A stretch of DNA of 64,000 nucleotides, from positions 1 through 64,000 of the forward strand of contig JAHEEV010000002.1 of the NCBI GenBank assembly GCA_024640505.1. Reading direction: 5' to 3'. A program made the translations under genes and the position numbers. Below are positions 54,703 to 63,491 of the stretch, piece by piece. Positions within the stretch are counted from its first letter, which is position 1. Each line of letters begins with the position of its first letter. The DNA comes from Halieaceae bacterium. GTDB taxonomy: Bacteria > Pseudomonadota > Gammaproteobacteria > Pseudomonadales > Halieaceae. Under the pieces are notes generated by a model. That model worked only from the letters and a program-made list of their open reading frames with translations, ran no database searches and was not told the DNA's origin.

Positions 54703-54966
54703 ATGCAGGACGAAATTATTGCCCAGGGCCTTGAACTCATGCTGTATGGCATGGGTACGGTGGTGCTGTTTCTGGCACTGCTGGTCGTCGCCACTGTCGT
54801 CATGTCCCACCTCGTGGAGCGTTACTTCCCGGAACCGAAGCCGGCACCCACTGTCGATGAAGCACTGCGACGGCTGCGTGGAGGAGAGGCTGCGGCCGAT
54901 TCCGACGCGGAGTTGGTGGCGGTGATCGGCGCCGCTATTCACCAACACCGTGTCCGTAAGCAGTAA
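54703..54966 (+). CDS. oadG: Oxaloacetate decarboxylase gamma subunit
   Basis: Small membrane subunit (87 residues) of the sodium-pumping oxaloacetate decarboxylase. It has one membrane helix (YGMGTVVLFLALLVVATVV) followed by an acidic/proline cytoplasmic part and a short tail. The start is the ATG at 54703 (MQDEII); the longer open frame upstream is not supported. OadG assembles the alpha and beta subunits and can carry zinc. It is 43 bp before oadA. Confidence 0.85.
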   Translation: MQDEIIAQGLELMLYGMGTVVLFLALLVVATVVMSHLVERYFPEPKPAPTVDEALRRLRGGEAAADSDAELVAVIGAAIHQHRVRKQ

Positions 54967-55009
54967 GCCCGCCACAGGCGATACGACCGGTTAAGAGGAG
55001 GTCCGGTTT

Positions 55010-56806
55010 ATGGAAGAGACAAAACGCCCGCTGGGTATCACCGACGTGGTGTTGCGTGATGCCCACCAGTCATTGCTGGCCACCCGGATGCGCCTGGATG
55101 ACATGTTGCCCATTGCGGCAAAACTGGATGAGGTGGGTTTCTGGTCGCTGGAATCCTGGGGTGGTGCCACCTTTGACGCCTGTATCCGCTATCTGGGGGA
55201 GGACCCCTGGGAGCGTATCCGGGAACTGAAAAAGGCCATGCCCAGGACCCCGCAGCAGATGCTGTTTCGCGGTCAGAACATTCTCGGGTATCGCCATTAC
55301 GCCGACGATGTGGTCGAGAAATTCGTGGAGCGTGCGGCCCACAACGGGGTGGACGTATTCCGGGTCTTCGATGCCATGAACGATATGCGCAACATCGAGG
55401 TAGCGCTGCAGGCGGTCAGGCGCCTCGGCAAGCATGCCCAGGGGACTATCTCCTACACCCTGAGCCCGGTGCACGATATCGAGACCTGGGTCGAACAGGG
55501 CAAGCGCATCGAGGACATGGGCGCCGACTCCATCGCCATCAAGGACATGGCTGGTCTGCTGCATCCCTACGACGGCTATGAACTGGTCAAACGTCTCAAG
55601 GCGGCCTGCGACATCCCGATCCACATGCAGTGCCATGCCACCACGGGCCTATCTACGGCCACGATCCTCAAATGTGTGGAGGCCGGCATAGACAATGTGG
55701 ACACCTCCATCTCCTCCATGTCCATGACTTACGGTCACTCCCCGACGGAGTCTGTGGTCGCCATCCTGGGCGGCACTGACCGCGACACCGGTCTCGATAT
55801 CCAGAAGCTGGAGGAGGTCGCCGCCTACTTCCGTGAGGTGCGCAAGAAATACGCGAAATTCGAGGGCTCTCTGCGTGGCGTGGATGCGCGGATCCTGGTG
55901 GCCCAGGTGCCGGGCGGCATGCTGACCAACATGGAGAGCCAGCTGCGGGAACAGGGCGCAGCAGACAAGATGGACGAGGTTCTGGAAGAGATTCCGCGGG
56001 TCCGCAAGGATCTCGGCTACATACCACTGGTGACCCCCACCTCCCAGATCGTGGGCACACAGTCGGTGATCAACGTGCTCACCGGCGAGCGCTACAAATC
56101 GATCTCGCGGGAGACAGCCGGCGTGCTCAAGGGCGAGTACGGTGCCACCCCGGCGCCGGTCAACGCGGAACTGCAACAGCGCGTACTGGAGGGTGCCGAA
56201 CCCATCACCTGCCGGCCGGCTGACCTGCTGGAGCCGGAACTGCATACATTGACTGACGAGCTGCGGAGCCTGGCTGCTGAAAAGTCCATTGCCCTGACGT
56301 CCGGTGAGGGCGAGATCGACGATGTGCTGACTTACGCCCTTTTTCCCCAGATCGGCCTGAAATTTCTCGAGAACAGGGGCAATCCCGCGGCCTTCGAGCC
56401 CGCACCGGGCCCGGAACCACAGGAGGCTTCAGCCCCGTCGGTCACCGCGAAGGCGGCTGCAGCAGGGCCGGAGGTCTATACGGTCACGGTGAACGGGAAA
56501 AGCTACGTGGTTGAAGTCGCCGAGGGCGGCGATGTGTCTGCTATTGCGCCGGCGGCACCCACTGCGGCGACGACACCGGCCACGGTGAGTGATGCCGAGC
56601 CCCTGGCCGCTCCCCTGGCGGGCAATATTTTCAGGGTCAATGTGGCGGTCGGGGACACGGTGGCTGCGGGTGATGTGGTGGTCATCCTGGAAGCCATGAA
56701 AATGGAGACAGAGGTACGGGCAACGCGTGGCGGCAGCGTGTCCGCCGTGCACGTCAAGGTGGGCGATACCGTGGCGGTCGGCGACAGCCTGATCACCGTG
56801 GGCTGA
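55010..56806 (+). CDS. oadA: Oxaloacetate decarboxylase alpha subunit (biotin-containing)
   Basis: Carboxyltransferase and biotin-carrier subunit of 598 residues. The N-terminal TIM-barrel has [16 protein letters not shown], the [16 protein letters not shown] block and the metal site in [11 protein letters not shown] pyruvate-carboxylase-like middle is followed by an Ala/Pro-rich linker (about 470-530) and a biotinyl domain with EAMKMETE, the biotinylated Lys564. Oxaloacetate is decarboxylated to pyruvate and CO2 while beta exports Na+. A strong AGAGGAGG precedes the ATG. Confidence 0.94.
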   Translation: MEETKRPLGITDVVLRDAHQSLLATRMRLDDMLPIAAKLDEVGFWSLESWGGATFDACIRYLGEDPWERIRELKKAMPRTPQQMLFRGQNILGYRHYADDVVEKFVERAAHNGVDVFRVFDAMNDMRNIEVALQAVRRLGKHAQGTISYTLSPVHDIETWVEQGKRIEDMGADSIAIKDMAGLLHPYDGYELVKRLKAACDIPIHMQCHATTGLSTATILKCVEAGIDNVDTSISSMSMTYGHSPTESVVAILGGTDRDTGLDIQKLEEVAAYFREVRKKYAKFEGSLRGVDARILVAQVPGGMLTNMESQLREQGAADKMDEVLEEIPRVRKDLGYIPLVTPTSQIVGTQSVINVLTGERYKSISRETAGVLKGEYGATPAPVNAELQQRVLEGAEPITCRPADLLEPELHTLTDELRSLAAEKSIALTSGEGEIDDVLTYALFPQIGLKFLENRGNPAAFEPAPGPEPQEASAPSVTAKAAAAGPEVYTVTVNGKSYVVEVAEGGDVSAIAPAAPTAATTPATVSDAEPLAAPLAGNIFRVNVAVGDTVAAGDVVVILEAMKMETEVRATRGGSVSAVHVKVGDTVAVGDSLITVG

Positions 56807-56812
56807 CCCTCG

Positions 56813-58117
56813 ATGGAAAACCTCTCCAGGCTTTGGAACTCTTCCGGGCTGGCCCAGATGGAGTTGGGCCAGCTCTTTATGATTGTGGTCGGCCTCCTGC
56901 TGTTATTCCTGGCCATCCGCCGGGGCTTCGAACCCCTGTTGCTGGTGCCGATCGGCTTCGGCGGCATCCTGGCGAACATACCGGGTGCGGGTATGGCCTA
57001 CTCGGCCGTGGAAAGTGCGCTCCACAGTGCCGATCCCGCGTTGCTCGCCGAGATGGCCCGGGCCATGGGTGTTGCAGCGACCGATAATGGCAGGGAATTA
57101 CTGGCGGCTTACGGCGCGGCCGATGCCGGGGCGCAAGTGCTGGTGGAACAACTCGCCAGGGATGGCGGCTTTGCCAATGGCATGCTCTACAACTTTTATT
57201 CTGTGGCGATAGCCAGTGGTGTCGCTCCGCTGGTGATTTTCATGGGCGTGGGCGCCATGACCGACTTCGGCCCATTGCTGGCAAATCCGAGGACCCTGTT
57301 CCTGGGTGCGGCGGCACAGTTCGGCATCTTCGCCACGGTGCTCGGTGCGGTTTGGCTGAGTTCTATCGGCCTGATGGACTTCAGCATCGCCGACGCCGCG
57401 GCCATCGGCATCATCGGCGGCGCCGACGGCCCCACGGCAATCTATGTCGCCAGCATCCTGGCCCCTGACCTGCTCGGTGCGATTGCGGTTGCGGCCTATT
57501 CCTACATGGCGCTGGTGCCGATGATCCAGCCGCCCATCATGCGCGCCTTGACCACCCGGGAGGAACGGGCCATCGAGATGGTCCAGCTGCGCCACGTATC
57601 GCGCCGGGAGAAAATCGTGTTCCCCCTGCTGCTGTTGATCCTGGTGGCCCTGCTGTTGCCGGACGCGGCGCCGCTATTGGGCATGTTCTGTTTCGGCAAC
57701 CTGATGAAAGAGTGCGGTGTGGTGGACCGCCTATCCGACACCGCCCAGAATGCCCTGATCAATATCACCACTATTTTTCTCGGCCTGTCCGTGGGATCCA
57801 AGCTGGTGGCTGACAAGTTTCTGGATGTCAGCACACTGGGCATCCTGGGCCTCGGCATCGTCGCCTTCGGCATCGGGACCGCCTCGGGCGTGCTGATCGC
57901 CAAGTTCATGAATCGCCTGGGCAGCACTCCTCTCAACCCGCTGATCGGTTCGGCCGGTGTGTCGGCGGTGCCTATGGCGGCACGGGTCAGCAACAAGGTC
58001 GGCCTGGAGGCCAACCCGCACAATTTTCTGCTCATGCATGCCATGGGCCCCAATGTCGCGGGCGTGATAGGCTCAGCCGTCGCCGCCGGCGTCATGATCA
58101 GCCTCGTGGGTCGCTAG
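56813..58117 (+). CDS. oadB: Oxaloacetate decarboxylase beta subunit (Na+ pump)
   Basis: Integral membrane subunit of 434 residues with about nine helices. The Na+-site block [18 protein letters not shown] is complete, and the region near [20 protein letters not shown] is also typical. It decarboxylates the carboxybiotin of OadA and pumps Na+ outward. The gene lies six bases after oadA. A 194-bp nested inverted repeat follows its stop by 53 bp. Confidence 0.94.
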   Translation: MENLSRLWNSSGLAQMELGQLFMIVVGLLLLFLAIRRGFEPLLLVPIGFGGILANIPGAGMAYSAVESALHSADPALLAEMARAMGVAATDNGRELLAAYGAADAGAQVLVEQLARDGGFANGMLYNFYSVAIASGVAPLVIFMGVGAMTDFGPLLANPRTLFLGAAAQFGIFATVLGAVWLSSIGLMDFSIADAAAIGIIGGADGPTAIYVASILAPDLLGAIAVAAYSYMALVPMIQPPIMRALTTREERAIEMVQLRHVSRREKIVFPLLLLILVALLLPDAAPLLGMFCFGNLMKECGVVDRLSDTAQNALINITTIFLGLSVGSKLVADKFLDVSTLGILGLGIVAFGIGTASGVLIAKFMNRLGSTPLNPLIGSAGVSAVPMAARVSNKVGLEANPHNFLLMHAMGPNVAGVIGSAVAAGVMISLVGR

Positions 58118-58170
58118 ACGACGCTTTTAATACTTCCCAACCCCTTAAACATGACTTCGGCGTTGAAATA

Positions 58171-58364
58171 GGCCCGGCAGGTGGGAGCGCGGGTATTGTG
58201 CACGGGCGTGAGTTTTCGGGAATTTTCGGCTGCTGCGGAACTCGACCATTTTTCGCGGCGCGAAAAATCGGGACTCGGACAGTCCTCGCAGAAAGCCCCG
58301 AAAATTCCCGAAAACTCAAAGCGCGCCCTATAAGCCCAATCCCCGCGCTCCCACCTGCCGGGCC
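58171..58364. repeat. 194-bp nested inverted repeat between oadB and the thioesterase gene
   Basis: Three concentric arms are visible. The outer perfect arms are 23 bp (58171-58193 with 58342-58364). The middle perfect arms are 21 bp (58209-58229 with 58298-58318; TGAGTTTTCGGGAATTTTCGG and its complement). The core palindrome is ATTTTTCGCG-G-CGCGAAAAAT (58248-58268). A smaller side hairpin GGACT-CGGAC-AGTCC lies at 58271-58285. The element fills most of the gap, so it could be a terminator-like structure, a MITE or a protein-binding or replication-sensitive site. No second copy was noticed in the window. Confidence 0.85.
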
Positions 58365-58374
58365 TGAGCTCACG

Positions 58375-58782
58375 ATGAAACTGGAGAAATACTTGAAAGA
58401 ATTTACGATCACCATCACACCCAGGTTCTACGAAACCGACGCCCTGGGACACATTAACAATATCGCCATCACCGCCTGGTTCGAGGTGTTGCGCGTGCGC
58501 CTGCTGGAATCCCTGGGTTCCGGCGCGGCCAGTGTGGCGAAGAACTGGGTACTGGCGTCTATCGCCATGGATTATATCGACGAGACCTTTTACGGCTCCG
58601 ATGTCACTATGAAGGTTACCGGGTTGGTTGTCGGCAACAGTTCACTGAAAATCCAGTGCCAGATGATGCAGGGTGACCGCCTGACCGTGCGCGGTACCGC
58701 GGTGTTGGTACACCTGGATATCGATACCAAGAAACCCCGGCGAATTCCCGATGAATTGCGGGAGAGCGTCGCGCAACTGTAG
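58375..58782 (+). CDS. Acyl-CoA thioesterase (4HBT/hotdog fold)
   Basis: Hotdog-fold thioesterase of 135 residues. The family opening TPRFYETDALGHINN, with the catalytic Asp and the GH(I/V)NN motif, and the following IAITAWFEVLRVRLLE helix are clear. It hydrolyses acyl-CoA thioesters. The start is the ATG at 58375, just beyond the large inverted repeat; the frame stays open upstream through the repeat (to about 58198) but that part is unlike the family. No clear ribosome-binding site, so a leader translated from the repeat cannot be fully excluded. Confidence 0.85.
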   Translation: MKLEKYLKEFTITITPRFYETDALGHINNIAITAWFEVLRVRLLESLGSGAASVAKNWVLASIAMDYIDETFYGSDVTMKVTGLVVGNSSLKIQCQMMQGDRLTVRGTAVLVHLDIDTKKPRRIPDELRESVAQL

Positions 58783-58824
58783 CTCCCCGCCGGAGGCGGA
58801 TATCAGATTGGCGGTGCCGGAAGA

Positions 58825-59586
58825 TTACTTGCCCAGTGCTTTCTGGTAGGCAGCGATGGTGTCGGCCAGGCCCATGCGGATGGCGTCGACGGTGAGAGCG
58901 TGGCCGATGGAGACTTCCAGCAGGCCCGGTACTGTGGCGAAGCGGGGGAGATTGTGGAGGTCCAGGTCGTGGCCGGCGTTCAGGCCCAGGCCCTCGCTGG
59001 CGGCCACTTCTGCGGCTTCCACGAAACGCCTGAACACCTCGTCGACCTCGTCGTGGCGTTGGAATGCGGCAGCATAGGATTCGGTGTAGAGCTCGATCCG
59101 GTCAGTACCCGTCTGCGCCGCCAGGCGGATCTGCTCCGGGTCCGGGTCCATGAACAGGCTGGTGCGGATGCCCAGGGCCTGTAATTCCTGCACCAGCGGT
59201 GCCACCCGATCGCCGTCACGCGTCAGGTCGAAACCGTGATCCGAGGTGAGCTGGCCGTCCGTATCCGGCACCAGGGTGCATTGGGCAGGCCGGACGGCCT
59301 TCACCAGGGCCATAAAGCCCGGATAGTCACCCACACCTTCCCGGTTGCTGCTGCGAGGCCCGGAGAAGGGGTTGCCCTCGATATTGAACTCCACCGTGAG
59401 CATCGCCGCCAGGTCGAAACAGTCCTGCGCGCGAATATGACGCTGGTCCGGGCGGGGATGTACGGTGATGCCGTCGGCGCCGGCGTCGATACACAGCTGT
59501 GCGTGTTCGGGAATATCCGGGTTGGTCGTGTCCCGTGAGTTGCGGATCAGCGCGATCTTGTTGAGATTGACGCTGAGAGCGATCAT
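58825..59586 (-). CDS. pdxJ: Pyridoxine 5'-phosphate synthase
   Basis: Condenses 1-deoxyxylulose 5-phosphate with 3-amino-2-oxopropyl phosphate in vitamin B6 synthesis. The TIM barrel of 253 residues has the LSVNLNKIALIRNSR opening, GADGITVHPRPDQRHI, the catalytic Glu region TVEFNIEGNP, LNAGHDLDLHN and the SIGHALTVDAIRMGL ending. In E. coli it is near recO; here it overlaps the cyclophilin stop by four bases (ATGA), so expression is coupled to that gene. Confidence 0.95.
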   Translation of the reverse strand: MIALSVNLNKIALIRNSRDTTNPDIPEHAQLCIDAGADGITVHPRPDQRHIRAQDCFDLAAMLTVEFNIEGNPFSGPRSSNREGVGDYPGFMALVKAVRPAQCTLVPDTDGQLTSDHGFDLTRDGDRVAPLVQELQALGIRTSLFMDPDPEQIRLAAQTGTDRIELYTESYAAAFQRHDEVDEVFRRFVEAAEVAASEGLGLNAGHDLDLHNLPRFATVPGLLEVSIGHALTVDAIRMGLADTIAAYQKALGK

Positions 59587-60161
59587 GGCAGGGTTTTGCG
59601 CGCGATCTCCAGGATCAGGATGGGCTCCACCGGCACATCGCTGAAACGGCCGGCACGGCCGGTGGGTGCGGACGCGATGTAGTCCACCACGTCCATCCCG
59701 TCGATCACTTCACCGAAGACGGCGTACCCGTCCTGTCCCGGGGTCCAGTCGAGGCGCAGGTTGCTGCGCTGGTTGATAAAGAACTGCGAGGTGGCCGAGT
59801 CAGGGTCGTTGGTGCGGGCCATCGCGACGGTGCCCCGGATATTGTGCAGGCGGTTTTTCGATTCGTTGACAATGGGCTCTCGCGTCTCTTTCATCGTCAT
59901 GTCAGGCAGGAAGCCGCCTCCCTGGATCATGAAGTTTGGTTTGACCCTGTGGAAGATGGTGCCCTTGTAAAAGCCGCTGTCGACGTAGGCCAGGAAGTTG
60001 GCGACCGAGAGCGGGGCCTTTTCGGGATACAGTCGCAGGGTGATCTCACCCTCGCTGGTTCGTATCAAGACCTCCGGGGCCGGAGCATCCGACGCCGGTT
60101 CGGCGGCTATTGAAAGGGCAGGTATACAGAGTGCCAGTGCAAGCAGAAGGTTTTTGATCAT
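59583..60161 (-). CDS. ppiA: Periplasmic peptidyl-prolyl cis-trans isomerase, cyclophilin type
   Basis: Cyclophilin-fold isomerase of about 192 residues with an N-terminal signal (NLLLALALCIPALSIAA) for the periplasm. Cyclophilin motifs are present: FHRVKPNFMIQGGGF, MARTNDPDSATSQFFIN and FGEVIDGMDVVDYI. The start is the ATG at 60161; a GTG four codons upstream is in frame. It likely aids outer-membrane or periplasmic protein folding. The coupled pdxJ gene follows. Confidence 0.9.
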   Translation of the reverse strand: MIKNLLLALALCIPALSIAAEPASDAPAPEVLIRTSEGEITLRLYPEKAPLSVANFLAYVDSGFYKGTIFHRVKPNFMIQGGGFLPDMTMKETREPIVNESKNRLHNIRGTVAMARTNDPDSATSQFFINQRSNLRLDWTPGQDGYAVFGEVIDGMDVVDYIASAPTGRAGRFSDVPVEPILILEIARKTLP

Positions 60162-60189
60162 GGTATGCGTCACGCTTCCCGGTCGGTTG

Positions 60190-60861
60190 TCAGGCCCAGC
60201 TCGAACTCCTGCGTCGCTTCGGCCACAGTCGCGGCACCACCAGCGTGATGAATACGCCCAACAGGACCGCCAGTGCGCCGTTGATGAAATCTTCGCTTTT
60301 GAGCTTGTCCGTCAGGCGCTGGTTCTCTGCCTTGAGCATATCCACCTGCGAGCGCAGGTTTTCCGCCTCCTCCACGAGGCGGCGGTTGTTGGTGTCGAGC
60401 TCCACGGCCTTGCCCGAAATCTGCTTCAGCTGGGTCAGTTCCTCGGAGACCGCCCCCAGCTCACCGTCCGTGCTGTTGAGCTGGTTGAGCAGCTCGGTTT
60501 TCTGCGCGCTGAGTGTCTCCAGCTCACGGGCCAGTTCGGTGTTTTTTGCGGCGAGTTCCTGGGCCCGCTTCTCTGTGGCCGGCAATTTTCTCTGGGCGGG
60601 CACGTCAGATGACAGGTACTCCTTGCGTACCCAGCCGTCGGTGCCGCGCTCGGTAGTGACCTCGGCCCATTCGCCGTCCTTGGAGTACCGGGAGACGGTC
60701 AGTCGGGTCCCCGCCGTCAAGCGGGCTTTCCAGCGATATTCCTGTCCCGGACCCTTGTGCAGCACGATGAATATGTCGTCGCTCACATAGCGTATATCCT
60801 GGGCCGTGACCGGGAAGGCCAGCAGGGCAGATAGCAGTAGCAGGGGTAGGGCGCGTTGCAA
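60190..60861 (-). CDS. YgiM-like SH3-domain, coiled-coil, membrane-anchored protein (TIGR04211 type)
   Basis: Protein of 223 residues with a signal peptide (LPLLLLSALLAFPVTA), a bacterial SH3 domain (about 20-90; YVSDDIFIVLHKGPGQEY, GTDGWVRKEYL), a coiled coil (about 100-190) and a C-terminal membrane helix (NGALAVLLGVFITLVVPRLW) with a basic end. The layout is that of YgiM/TIGR04211 proteins. Their role is not settled; a link to cell-envelope stress has been suggested. It lies 28 bp upstream of the cyclophilin on the same strand. Confidence 0.87.
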   Translation of the reverse strand: MQRALPLLLLSALLAFPVTAQDIRYVSDDIFIVLHKGPGQEYRWKARLTAGTRLTVSRYSKDGEWAEVTTERGTDGWVRKEYLSSDVPAQRKLPATEKRAQELAAKNTELARELETLSAQKTELLNQLNSTDGELGAVSEELTQLKQISGKAVELDTNNRRLVEEAENLRSQVDMLKAENQRLTDKLKSEDFINGALAVLLGVFITLVVPRLWPKRRRSSSWA

Positions 60862-60926
60862 AACGATGTCCTTCTGTCTGGTTGGCTGGGTAAGGCGCGC
60901 TAGTTTACCTGCAAAGCCCGGGAAGT

Positions 60927-61226
60927 TTAAGGTAACACGAGCTTATAGGGTTTGACCGTGACCTTCGTGAAAACGCCGGCGTCCACATAGGGGTCCGAAT
61001 CCGCCCATGCGGTGGCGGCTTCCAGGCTGGCGAATTCGGCGATGATCAGGCTGCCCGTAAACCCCGCATCGCCAGGCTCCTCGGTATCCAGGGCGGGATG
61101 GGGGCCGGCGGCGAGTAACCGGCCCTGGTCCACCAGTTGCTGGATACGCGCCAGATGCGCGGCCCTTGCTCCCTGGCGCAGCGGCAGGCTGTTCGGGACG
61201 TCCTCGCAAAGAATGGCGTAGTACAT
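60927..61226 (-). CDS. yciI: YciI-like protein
   Basis: Small protein of 99 residues of the YCII family, with the [13 protein letters not shown] opening and the His-containing [15 protein letters not shown] region, ending near KVTVKPYKL. Family members look enzyme-like (ferredoxin-like fold, His/Asp pair), but no reaction is firmly known; E. coli YciI is linked to peroxidase- or epoxide-like activity only loosely. The start is the ATG at 61226, about nine bases after AGGAC, and the longer open frame upstream over yciB is not real. It is 11 bp after yciB. Confidence 0.88.
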   Translation of the reverse strand: MYYAILCEDVPNSLPLRQGARAAHLARIQQLVDQGRLLAAGPHPALDTEEPGDAGFTGSLIIAEFASLEAATAWADSDPYVDAGVFTKVTVKPYKLVLP

Positions 61227-61237
61227 CGGCGGTTGTC

Positions 61238-61825
61238 CTATTTGTCGGTAAGTTGTTCGTCTTTCAGGTGCGGGCTGATCAGCAGGGCGGTGAGAATCGT
61301 CAGCAGCAGGGTGAAACCGATGGCGGAATAGAGCTTGTAGCTGACCCAGGTGGCCTCGCTGAAACCGTAGGCCACAACGAGGTTGAGACCGCCCACGATG
61401 GCAAAATTGCTCACCCACAGCAGGTTGAGTCTTGTCCAGACCGGCTTCGGCAGGTGAATCTGGCTCCCCAGGGTGCGCTCCATCAGGTTTTTGTCACCGA
61501 TGAACTGGGAAGCGCCGAAAGCCAGGGCGAGCGCCCAGTTGAAGATGGTGGGCTTCCACTGGATGAACATCTGGTTGCGGAACATCAGGGTGGCCCCGCC
61601 AAAGACAGAGACGGCCAGCAGTAACCAGAGCAGTCGCCGTTCCAGCTCCCGGGTCATGGCCCAGGTGATGCCGACCTGCGCCACGGTAGCGAGCATCAGG
61701 ATCGCGGTGGCGGAGAAGATGCCGTCAAAGGTGTACTCCCAACCGCCCAGCGAGATGCTCTCCCCATCGAGCTGGTAGGCGATGAAAAACAGGGCGATAG
61801 GAATGAACTCTGCGAGTTGCTTCAT
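61238..61825 (-). CDS. yciB: Inner-membrane-spanning protein YciB (septation protein A)
   Basis: Membrane protein of 195 residues with about five helices, beginning [14 protein letters not shown], with the conserved [14 protein letters not shown] region and the [17 protein letters not shown] helix. YciB affects cell-envelope synthesis and septation with RodZ/YciC-type partners. The start is the ATG at 61825; the longer open frame upstream lacks support. Gene order yciB-yciI on the minus strand, divergent from rnm-yciO-scpA, is the usual gammaproteobacterial order. Confidence 0.92.
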   Translation of the reverse strand: MKQLAEFIPIALFFIAYQLDGESISLGGWEYTFDGIFSATAILMLATVAQVGITWAMTRELERRLLWLLLAVSVFGGATLMFRNQMFIQWKPTIFNWALALAFGASQFIGDKNLMERTLGSQIHLPKPVWTRLNLLWVSNFAIVGGLNLVVAYGFSEATWVSYKLYSAIGFTLLLTILTALLISPHLKDEQLTDK

Positions 61826-61923
61826 GAGTGGCTTCGTACTCCGGCGTGTTACCATGCCCGTCAGTCGGGCCCTCGCCCGGCGCTGGCAGGTGCCATCTAA
61901 CAGGGGCGTTAAGTGTAAAGATT

Positions 61924-62778
61924 GTGCTGGTAGACTTCCATACCCATTCCACCGCCTCCGACGGAGCTCTCAGCCCCGGGGATCTGCTCGCGCGGGCGCA
62001 GTCTGCGGGTCTGGGCATGCTGGCCATTACCGACCACGATACGGTAGCGGGGCACCTTGATGCGGCCCGTGAACTGGGCGGGGGTGACGATAATCCGCAA
62101 CTGATCCCGGGCGTTGAGTTTTCCTGCCGCTGGTCCGGGATCACGGTACACATTGTCGGATTGGGCATGGACTGCAACCACGCCGCGATGCGGGAGGCGC
62201 TGGAAGTACTGGACGTCGCCCGCCGCGAGCGCGGGGCGACCATAGCGCGGCGGCTGGAGGCGCTGGGTTACCCGGGTGCCCTGGAGGGTGCCCTGGCGGA
62301 GGCGGGAGAGAGCCAGCTGGGCCGCCCCCATTTTGCTGCCTGGCTGGTGGAGCAGGGTCACGTCCGTGACCACAACGAAGCATTCGATAAATACCTCGGG
62401 CAGGGAAAACGCGGCGACGTGAAAACCTACTGGCCGGAACTCCACCAGGTGGTCTGCTGGATCGTCGCTGCCGGTGGCGTCGCCGTACTGGCGCATCCCC
62501 TGAAATATCGCTGCACGCGCATGAAGCTGCGCCGGATGGCAGTGGCGCTCCGGGAGGCGGGTGGCCAGGCCCTCGAGATCGTCAGTGGGCGGCAGACCCC
62601 GGACCAGACGGCCGGGCTGCGGCGCCTGGCCGCTGAACTGGAGCTGGAGGTCTCCATTGGCAGTGATTTCCACCGGGACGGCCCCTACAGTCCCCAACTC
62701 GGTGTAGAATTGCCGCAGCTTGAGGGTCTGCGGGGCGTCTGGGAACGCTGGCAGGACCCATCCCGGCATGAGTATTAG
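61924..62778 (+). CDS. rnm: RNase AM / PHP-domain phosphoesterase (TrpH/YciV)
   Basis: PHP-domain metalloenzyme of 284 residues. The metal motif DFHTHSTASDG lies at the N-terminus, ITDHDTV follows, then the PGVEFSC and VAVLAHP blocks and a final GSDFHRDGP. E. coli Rnm trims the 5' ends of rRNA and degrades 3'-phosphorylated nucleotides. The start chosen is the GTG at 61924, which opens VLVDFHTHS; an earlier GTG at 61828 would add an unlikely leader. No clear ribosome-binding site. The stop is followed 27 bp later by yciO. Confidence 0.85.
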   Translation: MLVDFHTHSTASDGALSPGDLLARAQSAGLGMLAITDHDTVAGHLDAARELGGGDDNPQLIPGVEFSCRWSGITVHIVGLGMDCNHAAMREALEVLDVARRERGATIARRLEALGYPGALEGALAEAGESQLGRPHFAAWLVEQGHVRDHNEAFDKYLGQGKRGDVKTYWPELHQVVCWIVAAGGVAVLAHPLKYRCTRMKLRRMAVALREAGGQALEIVSGRQTPDQTAGLRRLAAELELEVSIGSDFHRDGPYSPQLGVELPQLEGLRGVWERWQDPSRHEY

Positions 62779-62805
62779 ACGACCCGAGGCGAAGGGAATC
62801 ACCGC

Positions 62806-63429
62806 GTGAGCCAGTTTTTCCAGATTCATCCAGAAAACCCCCAGGCCCGCCTGATACGTCAGGCGGTCGATATCATTCGCGCCGGTGGCGTGGTCGCCTA
62901 TCCGACGGATTCTGCCTATGCGCTGGGCTGCAAGATCGGCGACAAGGAAGCCCTCGACCGCATCCGGAAAATAAGGAAACTGGATGACCGGCACAATTTC
63001 ACGCTCATGTGCCGTGATCTGTCGGAGATCGCCACCTACGCGCGCGTCGACAATACGGCCTACCGGTTGCTGCGTCACTGTACGCCGGGCCCCTACACCT
63101 TCATTCTGAAGGCTACCTCCGAGGTGCCGCGTCGGCTCATGCATCCCAAGCGAAAAACCGTGGGCCTGCGGGTACCGGACAACCCTATCGCCGCGGCCCT
63201 TCTGGAAGATCTGGGAGAACCGCTGATGAGCGTTACGCTGATCATGCCGGGGGACGAATTCCCGCTCATCGACCCCTATGATATCCGCGAGACGCTCGAG
63301 CACCATGTGGACCTGGTCATCGACGGCGGCTATTGCGGTATGGAACCCACCACCGTCGTGGACCTCGCCGACGATATCCCCATTGTATTGCGCGCGGGTA
63401 AAGGGGATTTGACGCCTTTTGAGGATTAG
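62806..63429 (+). CDS. yciO: YciO-type Sua5/YrdC-family protein
   Basis: YrdC-like protein of 207 residues. The KRIRK-like nucleotide site is in RIRKIRKLDDRHNFTLMC, and the PTDSAYALGC opening and GLRVPDNPI block are present. YciO resembles threonylcarbamoyl-AMP synthase (TsaC) and may make the tRNA t6A intermediate, or act on RNA; E. coli yciO is not a full substitute for tsaC. The start is the GTG at 62806, with AGGG about ten bases upstream. Operon rnm-yciO-scpA. Confidence 0.92.
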   Translation: MSQFFQIHPENPQARLIRQAVDIIRAGGVVAYPTDSAYALGCKIGDKEALDRIRKIRKLDDRHNFTLMCRDLSEIATYARVDNTAYRLLRHCTPGPYTFILKATSEVPRRLMHPKRKTVGLRVPDNPIAAALLEDLGEPLMSVTLIMPGDEFPLIDPYDIRETLEHHVDLVIDGGYCGMEPTTVVDLADDIPIVLRAGKGDLTPFED

Positions 63430-63491
63430 TCAGGTATACTCTCCCAAAGGGGTCGCTGGGCGCCGGCCCTGACCTAACAACAGGTGGGCAC

